This document shows positions 1 to 8,535 of a stretch of 64,000 nt of DNA, one piece after another (positions within the stretch are counted from its first letter, which is position 1; each line of letters begins with the position of its first letter). A program made the translations under genes and the position numbers. The notes beneath the pieces were generated by a model, which saw nothing but the letters and a program-made list of their open reading frames with translations, was not told the DNA's origin and did no database searches. Origin of the DNA: Mycobacterium sp. 1164985.4 (GTDB lineage: Bacteria; Actinomycetota; Actinomycetes; Mycobacteriales; Mycobacteriaceae); the NCBI RefSeq assembly GCF_001668575.1, contig NZ_LZMD01000057.1:48573-112572 (forward strand), read 5' to 3'.

Positions 1-242
1 ACGCGGGCGGGGTCGATCTCCAACCCGACGACGCGAATATCGTTGCGCACCACCCGTAATCGCGCCGCAAGCTCCAGCGTCGTCACCGGCAAGGCGCCGT
101 ATCCGAGATCGATGACCAGCGGGTCCTCGGCGGCGGCCAGCGTGGCGCGCACCCGCGGCGCGTGGACGAGCCAACGGTCACTGCGGCGCAACCGGTTGTA
201 GGCGGTGGTGCCCCGGGTCAGCTGACCGATGGGCCCGCTCAT
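1..242 (-). CDS. Class I SAM-dependent methyltransferase, N-terminal part
   Basis: The first 80 residues of a gene that runs off the left edge, starting MSGPIGQLTRGTTAYNRLRR with an ATG complementary to bases 240-242. A stretch reading VIDLGYGALPVTTLELAARL resembles the glycine-containing motif I of Rossmann-type methyltransferases, and VVGLEIDPAR resembles motif II, whose acidic residue holds the ribose of S-adenosylmethionine. The substrate cannot be inferred. It is transcribed away from the acyl-CoA synthetase operon. The methyltransferase assignment rests on these two motifs only, because the C-terminal part is missing. Confidence 0.7.
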   Translation of the reverse strand, partial: MSGPIGQLTRGTTAYNRLRRSDRWLVHAPRVRATLAAAEDPLVIDLGYGALPVTTLELAARLRVVRNDIRVVGLEIDPAR

Positions 243-326
243 GGCCCGAGTGTAGGGCCCGCCGGCCCGCGATCTTCGACCCACGCCGCACATCGGGGGG
301 GATCTGACTGATTACCCCGACGTAAA

Positions 327-367
327 AGTAGAATATGACTCTCGTCAAGCAATAGTGTTGCTATGAT
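327..367 (+). promoter_or_regulatory. Candidate promoter/operator of the acyl-CoA synthetase operon (shared element)
   Basis: AGTAGAATATGACTCTCGTC at 327-346 recurs, 17 of 20 bases identical, upstream of mceA (complement of 13350-13369). CAATAGT follows three bases later here (350-356) and four bases later in the mceA copy. TATGAT at 362-367 is a good -10 match, but no clear -35 is visible, so the shared element may be an activator or repressor site. The 294 bases between 243 and 536 otherwise hold no gene that I can support. Confidence 0.5.
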
Positions 368-536
368 CACACCGTCTCTTGGCCGCCTTCGGCAGCAACG
401 GTGCTGCCCGATCACGGGGGATGCTGATGTCGGTTCACGGTCCGTCGGGTCCGCGGATTTCGCGACCGACTGTGGCCGCGCTGTGGCATGCTCGCCGGCG
501 ACATCACATCCCGCGTGCCCCCGAGAACGAGCTGCC

Positions 537-2102
537 GTGACGAGCGTATTCAGCGAAGCGACACGGGCGGTCCCCGCCGACCTCCGGAGGCGATACGAAG
601 CCGAGGGATGGTGGACACCCGACACGCTCGGTTCATCGCTGGCCGAGGCGCTGGATGCGCACCCGGAGTTGCCATTTCGGGTCTACTCGTCGTCGCGCCC
701 CTATGCCGGGACTTTCGGTGACGTGGAGACGGTGGCCCGCCGGCTGGCGGGTGGTCTGCGGGCCCGTGGAGTCCAGCCCGGCGACGTCGTGGCGTTCCAG
801 TTGCCGAACTGGATGGAGGCCGCCGCGACGTTCTGGGCGGCCACGCTGCTCGGCGCGGTGGTCGTCCCGATCGTGCACTTCTACGGGCGCAAGGAACTCA
901 CGCACATCCTGACCACCGCGCGTCCGAAGGTCTTCGTGACCGCGACAGAGTTCGGTCGGATGACATACGAGCCCGACCTGGCCGCCGACGTCCCGATCGT
1001 CGGTGTGGTCGGCCGCGACTTCGACGACCTGCTGGCGTCGACACCCATGGCGGGGGTGATCGACACCGATCCCGCGGGCCCTGCGCTGATCGCCTTCACC
1101 TCGGGCACCACCCGCGATCCGAAAGGGGTTGTGCACAGCCATCAGTCGCTCGGGTGCGAGATTCGCCAACTTGCTGCCAACCACCCGCCGAATCCGGCGG
1201 GCTCGGTGATGGCGCTGCCCGTCGGCCACTTCATCGGCATGCTGGGCGGGCTGCTGTGCCCGGTGCTCGAAGGCGTTCCGGTGCATCTGTCCGACACGTG
1301 GGATCCCGGCCTGGTGCTGGACCTCATGAAGCGCGACGGGATCGGGTTCGGCGGCGGCCCAACCTATTTCATCACCAGCCTGCTCGATCATCCTGGGTTC
1401 ACGTCGGAACATCTTCGGTACATGCGATATCTGGGCCTCGGCGGCTCGGCGGTGCCGGTGGCGGTGACCCGGCGACTCACCGACCTCGGACTGGTCGTGA
1501 CGCGCTCCTACGGCAGCACGGAGCACCCGTCGATCACCGGATCCCGGCCCGACGCGCCGTTGGAGAAGCGCTTGCACACCGACGGCGAAGCGCGCCCGGG
1601 CGTGGAGATCCGCATCGCCCCGGACGGCGAAATCCTCTCTCGCGGACCGGATCTGTGCATCGGCTATCTCGACCCGCAACTATCGGTCGCAGCCTTCGAC
1701 GCCGACGGCTGGTACCGCACCGGCGATGTGGGCGTCCTTGATGACGACGGGTACCTCACCATCACCGACCGTAAGGCCGACGTCATCATCCGGGGTGGTG
1801 AGAACATCAGCGCGATCGAGGTGGAAGAGGCGTTGCTTGCCATGCGCGGCGTGGCGGAGGCCGTCGTGGTGGCCGCGCCCGACCGCGCATTCGGCGAGCG
1901 CGTCGCCGCGGTGTTGAGGCTGCGGCCCGGACATCCGATGCCGACCCGTGACGCCGTGCGCGCGCATTTCTCCTCCGCCGGGTTGGCGCGTCAGAAGTGG
2001 CCCGAAGAGCTGCACGAGGTCGACGACTTCCCTCGCACGGCGAGCGGCAAGGTGCAGAAGTACGTGGTGCGGCACAAGGTTCGACAGTTTCACGGATTGT
2101 GA
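537..2102 (+). CDS. Acyl-CoA synthetase / AMP-dependent ligase (FadD-like)
   Basis: A 521-residue ANL-superfamily ligase that should activate a carboxylic acid to its CoA thioester through an acyl-adenylate. The P-loop signature TSGTTRDPKG begins near residue 188, YGSTEH near 325, the ribose-binding Asp of WYRTGDVG near 397, and the C-terminal catalytic Lys of RTASGKVQK near 505, so all core motifs are present. I chose the GTG at 537 because family-like sequence begins there; the frame stays open back to an ATG at 363 but that part looks non-coding. It heads an operon with a mycofactocin-type SDR, a CoA transferase, a DUF35 protein and a thiolase-like protein. Its substrate is unknown; the neighbours suggest a hydrophobic or alicyclic acid. 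Confidence 0.9.
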   Translation: MTSVFSEATRAVPADLRRRYEAEGWWTPDTLGSSLAEALDAHPELPFRVYSSSRPYAGTFGDVETVARRLAGGLRARGVQPGDVVAFQLPNWMEAAATFWAATLLGAVVVPIVHFYGRKELTHILTTARPKVFVTATEFGRMTYEPDLAADVPIVGVVGRDFDDLLASTPMAGVIDTDPAGPALIAFTSGTTRDPKGVVHSHQSLGCEIRQLAANHPPNPAGSVMALPVGHFIGMLGGLLCPVLEGVPVHLSDTWDPGLVLDLMKRDGIGFGGGPTYFITSLLDHPGFTSEHLRYMRYLGLGGSAVPVAVTRRLTDLGLVVTRSYGSTEHPSITGSRPDAPLEKRLHTDGEARPGVEIRIAPDGEILSRGPDLCIGYLDPQLSVAAFDADGWYRTGDVGVLDDDGYLTITDRKADVIIRGGENISAIEVEEALLAMRGVAEAVVVAAPDRAFGERVAAVLRLRPGHPMPTRDAVRAHFSSAGLARQKWPEELHEVDDFPRTASGKVQKYVVRHKVRQFHGL

Positions 2103-2112
2103 GGAGGCTTCG

Positions 2113-2949
2113 ATGACGGGACGAGTTGCGGGCAAGGTGGCGTTCGTCACCGGCGCCGCCCGCGGCCAGGGCCGCAGTCACGCGGTCCGGCTGGCCGAAG
2201 AAGGGGCCGACATCATCGCGGTCGACATCTGCCGGCACATCGATAACACCCCCGAACCGGGATCGTCACCCGACGATCTTGCCGAGACCGCCGACATGAT
2301 CAAGGCGCTGGACCGTCGGGTGGTCACCGCCGAGGTCGACGTCTGTGACTTCGACGCGCTGAGATCCGCCGTCGACGGCGGCGTGGAGCAACTCGGCCGG
2401 CTCGACATCGTGATCGCGAACGCCGGCATCGGCACCCCCGGTGCGATGCTCGACGACATGGACGAGCCGCGCTGGCAGCAGACCATCGACGTCAACCTGA
2501 CAGGCGTGTGGAAGTCGGTCAAGGCCGGTGTGCCGCACATCAAGGCGGGCGGCCGGGGCGGGTCGGTGATCCTGACGAGCTCGGTAGGCGGCCTGAAGGC
2601 CTACCCGCATGTCGGTCACTACGTCACCGCCAAACACGGTGTCGTCGGGCTCATGCGGACGTTCGCGGTCGAACTGGGGCAGTTCAACATCCGGGTGAAC
2701 TCGGTGCACCCCACCCATGTCGGCACGGAGATGCTGTTGAACGAGTCGACGTTCCGGGCGTTTCGACCCGATCTCGAGAACCCCGGCGCCGACGACATCA
2801 AGCCGATCTGCCAGATGTTCCACATGCTGCCCATCCCGTGGGTGGAGGCGACCGACATCAGCAATGCGGTGCTGTTCCTGGCCTCCGACGAGTCGCGGTA
2901 CATCACCGGCGTCCCACTTCCCATCGATGCCGGCAGCTGCCTGAAGTGA
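2113..2949 (+). CDS. SDR-family oxidoreductase, mycofactocin-coupled type
   Basis: A 278-residue short-chain dehydrogenase. It has the cofactor loop TGAARGQGRSHA near residue 14, the NAG motif (VIANAGIG), and a catalytic Ser-Tyr-Lys set with TSS, Tyr170 and Lys174 (YVTAK). The insertion after VDICRHID and the RGQGRSHA loop are typical of the actinobacterial SDR group whose tightly bound NAD is thought to be recycled by the peptide cofactor mycofactocin. The start ATG follows a strong GAGGAGG at 2101-2107. The downstream gene starts at the GTG overlapping this stop codon. It probably oxidises a secondary alcohol intermediate. No mycofactocin maturation genes are in the window. Confidence 0.9.
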   Translation: MTGRVAGKVAFVTGAARGQGRSHAVRLAEEGADIIAVDICRHIDNTPEPGSSPDDLAETADMIKALDRRVVTAEVDVCDFDALRSAVDGGVEQLGRLDIVIANAGIGTPGAMLDDMDEPRWQQTIDVNLTGVWKSVKAGVPHIKAGGRGGSVILTSSVGGLKAYPHVGHYVTAKHGVVGLMRTFAVELGQFNIRVNSVHPTHVGTEMLLNESTFRAFRPDLENPGADDIKPICQMFHMLPIPWVEATDISNAVLFLASDESRYITGVPLPIDAGSCLK

Positions 2950-4163
2950 TCGATGCCGAGGGCGCGTTCGACGGCGTTCGCGTCGTCGAACTCGCGCAGT
3001 GGGTGTTCGTGCCGGTCGCCGGTGCGCTGCTGGCCGACTGGGGTGCCGACGTGGTGCGGGTGGAACGCCTCGACGGCGACCCCTACCGTGGGCTGGCCAC
3101 GCAGGGCATCGGAACGGATCGGGGTGGCGTCAATCTGTCGATGGCGCTGGCCAATCGGGGTAAGCGTTCGATCGCGATGGACCTGCGTAAACCCGAGGGC
3201 ATCAAGGTGCTCGACGATCTGCTCGCGTCGGCCGACGTGCTTTTGACCAGCCTGCGTCCCGGTGCGCTGGAACGGTTGGGCCTCGGCGCCGACTCCGTTC
3301 GCGAGCGTCACCCTCACCTGGTGTACGCCCGCGGGCACGGGTTCGGGGTCCGCGGCCCCGACGCCGACCAACCCGGTTACGACAGTTCGGCATTCTGGGC
3401 CCGCGGCGGTGTCGGTCACATGCTCACCCCCGCCGAGCGGGACTACCCGATCAGCCAGCGCGGGGCGATGGGGGATCGCAACGGTGCGATGGCGCTGGGG
3501 TTCGGCATCGCGGCCGCGCTGCTGAAACGGTCCCGCACCGGGACGGGTTCGGTGGTGGACGTCTCGCTGCTGGCCACCGCCATGTGGATGCTGTCGTCAG
3601 ATCTGCTGGCGGCCCTCAACGGCGGGGAGGCACAACCGGTTCGGGGGCGTGGACCGCAGGTGAACCCGTTGACCGCAACGTACCGGACCAAGGACGACAG
3701 GCACATCCAGCTGATGTTTTTGCAGGGCGACCGGTACTGGGGCGACTTTTGCCGCGCGGTCGGCCGGCCCGACCTGGGCGAGGATGCAAGGTTCTCCGAC
3801 CTCGCGGCTCGGCGCGCGAATGCCGCGGCGTGCATCGCCGAGCTCGACGCGCTGTTCGCCGAACGGACGCTCGACGAGTGGAAGGCGGTGCTGGCGACGC
3901 TGGACGCGCCGTGGTCACCGATCCAGACCATTCACGAGGTCGTCGACGATCCTCAGGTCGCCGCGAACTCCTACGTCGGCGACGTGGTCATCGACGACGA
4001 TGTCGCATATCGGTTGCCCACGGTGCCAGTGCAATTCGATGAACAGCCGCCGAAGCTGCGCCGTGCGCCCGAGCACGGTGAACACACCGAGGCGGTGCTG
4101 CTGGAGCTGGGATACGACTGGGACCGTATCACCGGTCTGGCCGAGGCGGGCGTCATCCCGTGA
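2946..4163 (+). CDS. CaiB/BaiF (family III) CoA transferase
   Basis: A 405-residue family III CoA transferase, which moves CoA between carboxylic acids through an aspartyl-CoA thioester. It has the N-terminal LLADWGADVVRVE motif, then DLRKPEG. The probable catalytic Asp177 lies in RGAMGDRNGAM. The GTG start at 2946 overlaps the stop of the SDR by four bases, so translation is probably coupled. CoA transferases of this type can activate substrates alongside a FadD ligase, or can act as racemases; motifs alone do not separate the two. Confidence 0.88.
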   Translation: MIDAEGAFDGVRVVELAQWVFVPVAGALLADWGADVVRVERLDGDPYRGLATQGIGTDRGGVNLSMALANRGKRSIAMDLRKPEGIKVLDDLLASADVLLTSLRPGALERLGLGADSVRERHPHLVYARGHGFGVRGPDADQPGYDSSAFWARGGVGHMLTPAERDYPISQRGAMGDRNGAMALGFGIAAALLKRSRTGTGSVVDVSLLATAMWMLSSDLLAALNGGEAQPVRGRGPQVNPLTATYRTKDDRHIQLMFLQGDRYWGDFCRAVGRPDLGEDARFSDLAARRANAAACIAELDALFAERTLDEWKAVLATLDAPWSPIQTIHEVVDDPQVAANSYVGDVVIDDDVAYRLPTVPVQFDEQPPKLRRAPEHGEHTEAVLLELGYDWDRITGLAEAGVIP

Positions 4164-4573
4164 CCGCGCAGCGTCCGGTGCCGGTGCCCGATGACACCTC
4201 TGCTCCGTACTGGGCCGCCGCGGCCCGGCATGTCCTCACGGTCGCACGGTGCACGGTGTGCGGAGTCCTCGCGCTGCCGCCGGACGTTCTGTGCACGGCG
4301 TGCGGCAGCACCGACCCGCGCTTCGAATTCACCCCGGTGAGCGGCCGGGGAGTGGTGCGATCGTGGACCGTTGTGCGCCAATCCTTTCTGCCGGGCTTCG
4401 AGGTGCCGTTCGTCCTCGTCGACGTCGAACTCGAAGAACAGCCCGACCTGCGGCTGATCGGGCGACTGCTCGGTACCGACGGGTCCGAACTGCACATCGG
4501 CGCACGGGTGGTGGTGGCGTTCGAGGACGTGAACGCGGACATCGCCGTACCCGCGTTCGAGTTGGCACCGTGA
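4160..4573 (+). CDS. DUF35 / OB-fold Zn-ribbon protein (ChsH2 C-domain type)
   Basis: A 137-residue protein with a rubredoxin-like zinc ribbon (Cys31, Cys34, Cys45, Cys48) followed by an OB-fold (GRGVVRSWTVVRQ, then PDLRLIGRL). DUF35 proteins are usually encoded beside a thiolase-like partner and form a complex with it. That is the case here: the GTG start overlaps the CoA transferase stop, and the thiolase-like gene overlaps this one by four bases. In steroid side-chain degradation the equivalent domain of ChsH2 pairs with the Cys-less thiolase Ltp2 to make a retro-aldolase; the same arrangement is plausible here but inferred. Confidence 0.88.
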   Translation: MTAQRPVPVPDDTSAPYWAAAARHVLTVARCTVCGVLALPPDVLCTACGSTDPRFEFTPVSGRGVVRSWTVVRQSFLPGFEVPFVLVDVELEEQPDLRLIGRLLGTDGSELHIGARVVVAFEDVNADIAVPAFELAP

Positions 4574-5748
4574 GCCGCGACCGCGTCGCGATCGCGGGCT
4601 ATGCGCACAGCGCAATCGAGCGCCGAGCGGCGCGTCCGCTCGGGGCGCTCGCGGTCGATACCGCGCGCGCCGCAATCGCCGACGCCGGCCTGACCGTGGA
4701 CCTGGTCGACGGTTACGTCGGCTCGAGCATGTTACCCAGTGCGGGCGGGCATCAACCGGTGGACGGCGTCAGCATCGTTTCGCCGATGTGGTTGGCGCGC
4801 AGCCTCGGAGCCACACCGCGGTACGTCGCGGGCTTCGACGGCATCGGTCAGGTCAGCGGCTCGGTGGGCATGGCGGTCAACGCGCTGAAGAGCGGGGCGG
4901 CCGACTACGTCATCGTGCACCGCGCCCTGCACAACCCGGCGGGCAGTTATCACGGCAGCGCGATGCGCGAGGCTCGCGGTGCGCAGCAGTGGACGGCGCC
5001 ACAGGGGTTCTTCGGCCCGCTGGCGATGATCGCTTTTCCGTACAACGAGTACCTGCAGCGGTTCGGCGCACGCCGCGAGTCGATGGCCGCCGTGGTGACC
5101 GAAGCCCGGAAGAACGGCGCGCGGCTGCGATGGTCCTACTGGCACGGCCGGCCGCTGACGGCGGAGCAGTACCTCGCCGAACCCCCACTCGTGGACCCGG
5201 TCTGCCGGCTCGACTGCGACATACCGGTCGACGGCGTCGCCGCGTTCGTGTTGACGACGGCGGATCGCGCGGCCGACTCGCCGAACCGCCCGGTGTATGT
5301 GGCGGGTTTCGCGAACAGTGTCGGCGGCCTGCGGCGGCTGCCGCTTCATTGGCCGCTCGACGACATCCTCGACGGTGGTTTCGACACAGCCCAACGGCTG
5401 TGGCGACAAACGGGATTGACGATCGGGGATGTCGACCTGCCCCAGGTGTACGACGGCTTCTCGCCGTTCGTGTGGTTCTGGCTGGAAGTGCTGGGCATCT
5501 GTCCGGTCGGGGAGGCACACCGGTTCGTCGAAAGCGGCGGGATCGACAGCGACCGACCCGGCGCCGTACCCGCGCTGTCGGGCGGCGGTGCGCTGGGCAA
5601 CGGACGCATGCACGGTGTGCCGCAGATGCTCGAGTGCTACCTGCAGCTGTCGGGACGCGCGGGCGAGCGGCAGCGTGACGCGTCGATCGGCTTGGCATGC
5701 CAGGCCTCTCCGCATTTCGGTGGCGTGGTGGCGTACTCGTCGCACTAG
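4570..5748 (+). CDS. Thiolase-like protein lacking the nucleophilic Cys (Ltp2-like)
   Basis: A 392-residue thiolase-fold protein of the SCP-x/lipid-transfer group. At the place where true thiolases carry the nucleophilic Cys it reads GIGQVSGSVG, with Gln near residue 94, so ordinary thiolysis is unlikely. It keeps a YDGF motif (Tyr near 294) and the C-terminal GGGALGNGRMHG and GERQ stretches typical of Ltp-type proteins. Ltp2 of steroid catabolism also lacks the Cys and acts as a retro-aldolase with a DUF35 partner, and the preceding gene encodes a DUF35 protein. It ends one base before the convergent mceF stop. Confidence 0.85.
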   Translation: MSRDRVAIAGYAHSAIERRAARPLGALAVDTARAAIADAGLTVDLVDGYVGSSMLPSAGGHQPVDGVSIVSPMWLARSLGATPRYVAGFDGIGQVSGSVGMAVNALKSGAADYVIVHRALHNPAGSYHGSAMREARGAQQWTAPQGFFGPLAMIAFPYNEYLQRFGARRESMAAVVTEARKNGARLRWSYWHGRPLTAEQYLAEPPLVDPVCRLDCDIPVDGVAAFVLTTADRAADSPNRPVYVAGFANSVGGLRRLPLHWPLDDILDGGFDTAQRLWRQTGLTIGDVDLPQVYDGFSPFVWFWLEVLGICPVGEAHRFVESGGIDSDRPGAVPALSGGGALGNGRMHGVPQMLECYLQLSGRAGERQRDASIGLACQASPHFGGVVAYSSH

Positions 5749-5749
5749 C

Positions 5750-7276
5750 TCACCGGGGTAGCAGGTCCTGCCACGACGACGCCGCACCGGTCGCGCTCAG
5801 GTCGGTCTGCTGATAGACCTGCCCATCGGCGCCGATGTACCGCCCCGTCCTCGGGTCGTACCTGGCCGTCGCCGCGGCGACACCGTGAGGTGCGTCGTCG
5901 GGCAGCGCATTCGGTGTGGCCGCCGGTGGTGGTGGCGGCCCGGGCGGAGGCGCAACGGGGACGGGCGGAGGAAGCGGTGTTCCCTGCACCGGGGCGAATA
6001 TCCGCTCGTCGGCGTCCACCCGTGAGTCGGGTGCCACCCCCTGAGCGATCAAGTTGGGGTCGAAGGGGCTGGGCCCCAGCACGTGCTGGCGCATCGCGGT
6101 GGGCTCGAAGGGCCGGTCGCTGTTGCAGATCTCGACGGTGGGGGCACGTTTGCCCGGGTTCGACATGCACGGATTGTTCCGAACGCCGCGCACCGCGATC
6201 GGGGAGTCCTGCGGCAGTTTGCAGTACAGGTTGTCCGGTGTGTCGATCACGGTCTCGTCATCGGGCGATCGCCATTCCGACGGCGGGAGAAAGCCGACCG
6301 TACAGGGGGGCGGGTCGCCGTTCATCAGCGAGAAGCCGCCGTAGGACAGCCCGAGGGGGTTGTTGAGCTGTGAGAGCGATCCGAAACCCGCGACATACGG
6401 CGGCAGCAGCACCAGCAGTTGGCGCAGTGACGGGTTATAGGTCACGCCCACTTCGCCGACGGTGGTGAGGTTGGCCAACAGCACTGGCAGGGTCGGCTTG
6501 ACCTGCTCGAGCAGCTGGGTGACCTCCTCGGCCATGCCGGGTCCGGCGCCCAGCACCGTGCGGAATTCCGCGTCGTTGTCGACCATCTGCCCCGTGACGG
6601 CGGCGAGGCTGTGCGTCCAGACCCGTAGCGCGTCGGTGCTTTTCGCCTGCGCCTCGATGAACGGTTCGCTGTCATCGATCAGTGTTCGGGTGCGTTCCGC
6701 GGTGGCATTGCTTTCGGCGGCGATCCGGGAGCCGGAGTCCATCAGCGAGCCGAGGTCGTAGCCGGCGTCGTCGAAGGCCCGATACGACTCGTCGAGCAAC
6801 TCGGTCAACGCCTGTTTCGGCACGCTCTTCACCAGCGCGCTCAACTCGTCGAGCACGGGCCCCACCCGCAGCGGAATCGTGGTGTCGGACTTCGCGATCA
6901 CTGAGCCGTCGCGAAGAAAGGGCGGCCCGTCTGAGCGGGGTTCGAGGTCGACGTACTGCTCGCCGACGGCCGACACGCTCCGGACGTTCGCCTGCACATC
7001 GGCGGGGATCTTGGGCGAAGACTGCAGCGACAGCGTCGCGGTGGCCCCGTTCACGGTGGGCGAGACATTGGTGACCTTGCCGATTTGTACGCCGCGATAG
7101 GTTACGTTGCCGAACCGGTACAGCCCACCGGTGCCCGGCAGGTCCACGGTGACGGTGATGTGGCCGATACCGAACCACGTCGGCACCCGCAGGTAGCCGA
7201 AAACCATTGCAGTCATGGCGACCACCGACGCGATCGTGAAGACGATCAGCTGTGTTCGCACGGCCCTGGTCAGCAT
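5750..7276 (-). CDS. mceF: MceF: MlaD-domain substrate-binding protein, last gene of the mce operon
   Basis: A 508-residue Mce-family protein with an N-terminal membrane anchor (LIVFTIASVVAMTAMVFGYL) and an MlaD/MCE domain (VTVDLPGTGGLYRFGNVTYR, then GVQIGKV). A long helical region follows, and then a Pro-rich tail (VPVAPPPGPPPPP). MCE proteins assemble into a periplasm-spanning tube that carries lipids or steroids to an ABC-like permease. Its ATG overlaps the mceE stop by one base. The gene ends one base from the convergent thiolase-like gene, so no terminator fits between them. Confidence 0.93.
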   Translation of the reverse strand: MLTRAVRTQLIVFTIASVVAMTAMVFGYLRVPTWFGIGHITVTVDLPGTGGLYRFGNVTYRGVQIGKVTNVSPTVNGATATLSLQSSPKIPADVQANVRSVSAVGEQYVDLEPRSDGPPFLRDGSVIAKSDTTIPLRVGPVLDELSALVKSVPKQALTELLDESYRAFDDAGYDLGSLMDSGSRIAAESNATAERTRTLIDDSEPFIEAQAKSTDALRVWTHSLAAVTGQMVDNDAEFRTVLGAGPGMAEEVTQLLEQVKPTLPVLLANLTTVGEVGVTYNPSLRQLLVLLPPYVAGFGSLSQLNNPLGLSYGGFSLMNGDPPPCTVGFLPPSEWRSPDDETVIDTPDNLYCKLPQDSPIAVRGVRNNPCMSNPGKRAPTVEICNSDRPFEPTAMRQHVLGPSPFDPNLIAQGVAPDSRVDADERIFAPVQGTPLPPPVPVAPPPGPPPPPAATPNALPDDAPHGVAAATARYDPRTGRYIGADGQVYQQTDLSATGAASSWQDLLPR

Positions 7277-8535
7277 CAGCCGCCACCACCCGGAAACGGG
7301 CCGGCGAAGATGGACGATCCGGGTGCCGGCGCGTCGTCGAACGGAGGCGGTGTGACCGGGAGCAAGGGAGGCGGCGCCTCGGCCCGCATGGGCACCACAG
7401 CGGGGGGAGCGTCCGAATCCTCCGGCGGTGCAGGCGCGTTCAGGCCCGAGATCAGGGGGTCGTAGGTGTAGTTCAGATGCACCGGGTCGCCCGGCGCCGG
7501 AACCAGTGCGATGTTCGGATCACCCCACCGCGTTCCGAGGAACAGCGACCGCTTGAGCCGGGGCACAGTCAGGTCCATCGTCGCGAAGATGTTGATGTAG
7601 TCCCCGCGGATTGCGCGGTCGACGAAGTTCTGCGTGAAAGGGAAGATCGGTAGGTAGGCGATGACCGGTCCAATCTGGCCGACGTCGGCGAGCGCCTTCA
7701 ACGTCGGATCGAGGTTGGACAGGTTGCGCACGAGATCGTCGCCTGCCGTGTTCACGACATACGTTGCGGTATCGCTGAATTCACCGAGCTTGCGCAAGGC
7801 GGTGACGAGCTGGTCGCGATCCTCCAATAGCACGTCCATGGCGGGTGGAACCGTGCGCAGCGCCTCGGTGATGTCGCCCTCCTGGGCGGCCAGCGTCGCG
7901 GTGAACCGGTCGAGCTCGGTGATCGACGTGTTGAACCGGTCCCGCTGCGCGTCGACCGTGCCCACGACGGTGTCCAGGCGAGTGATCAGATCGTGAACGT
8001 CACCCTCGCGACCGGACAGTGCCGTCGCTGCGCTGTGAACGAAGTCGCCGAGCTGCCCGAGCCCGCCACCGTTGACCACCACGGACAGCGACGACAGCGT
8101 CTGCTCGGCAGAGGGATACGTCGATGAGCGGTTCAACCCGATCGTCGAACCCGGCGCCAACCGGCCGGTCGGGGCTTCATCCGGTGGCGGGTCGAGCGCG
8201 ACGTGCATCGAACCGAGCAGGCTGGTCTGCCCGATCGTGGCCACCGCGTTCCCGGGCACGACGACATCCGGGCGGACGCGAACCTCGACGTCGGCGACCC
8301 AGTCGTGCACATCGAGCTTGCCGACACTGCCCACCACCACGTCGTCCAGCATGACCGGTGAATTCGATTCCAACGTACCGATGTTCGCGAACCGGGCGTG
8401 GTAGACCGCACCGCCGGACCCGCTGGCCACCGCACCGGGCAGCGGCAGCGAATTCACCCCCTCGAACCCGCACGACGTGGCGGTCACCACGACGCAGACA
8501 GCGGCCGCCGCGCGGCGCAACCGTCGCGCGATCAC
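7276..8535 (-). CDS. mceE: MceE: Mce-family lipoprotein
   Basis: A 419-residue Mce lipoprotein. A short signal peptide ends in a lipobox-like TATSC, with the Cys as the predicted lipidation site. An MCE domain follows (YHARFANIGTLESNSPVMLD, then VVVGSV), then the helical region and a Pro-rich C-terminus. The fifth protein of mycobacterial mce operons is usually the lipoprotein, which fits this position. I place the start at the GTG complementary to 8533-8535, overlapping the mceD stop; the frame remains open upstream but that part overlaps mceD and lacks a signal peptide. Confidence 0.9.
   Translation of the reverse strand: MIARRLRRAAAAVCVVVTATSCGFEGVNSLPLPGAVASGSGGAVYHARFANIGTLESNSPVMLDDVVVGSVGKLDVHDWVADVEVRVRPDVVVPGNAVATIGQTSLLGSMHVALDPPPDEAPTGRLAPGSTIGLNRSSTYPSAEQTLSSLSVVVNGGGLGQLGDFVHSAATALSGREGDVHDLITRLDTVVGTVDAQRDRFNTSITELDRFTATLAAQEGDITEALRTVPPAMDVLLEDRDQLVTALRKLGEFSDTATYVVNTAGDDLVRNLSNLDPTLKALADVGQIGPVIAYLPIFPFTQNFVDRAIRGDYINIFATMDLTVPRLKRSLFLGTRWGDPNIALVPAPGDPVHLNYTYDPLISGLNAPAPPEDSDAPPAVVPMRAEAPPPLLPVTPPPFDDAPAPGSSIFAGPFPGGGG

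Noticed and set aside
363..536. Upstream extension of the acyl-CoA synthetase to the ATG at 363
   Set aside because: The sequence encoded there is not family-like, and the ATG lies inside the TATGAT -10 element; the GTG at 537 begins the conserved part.
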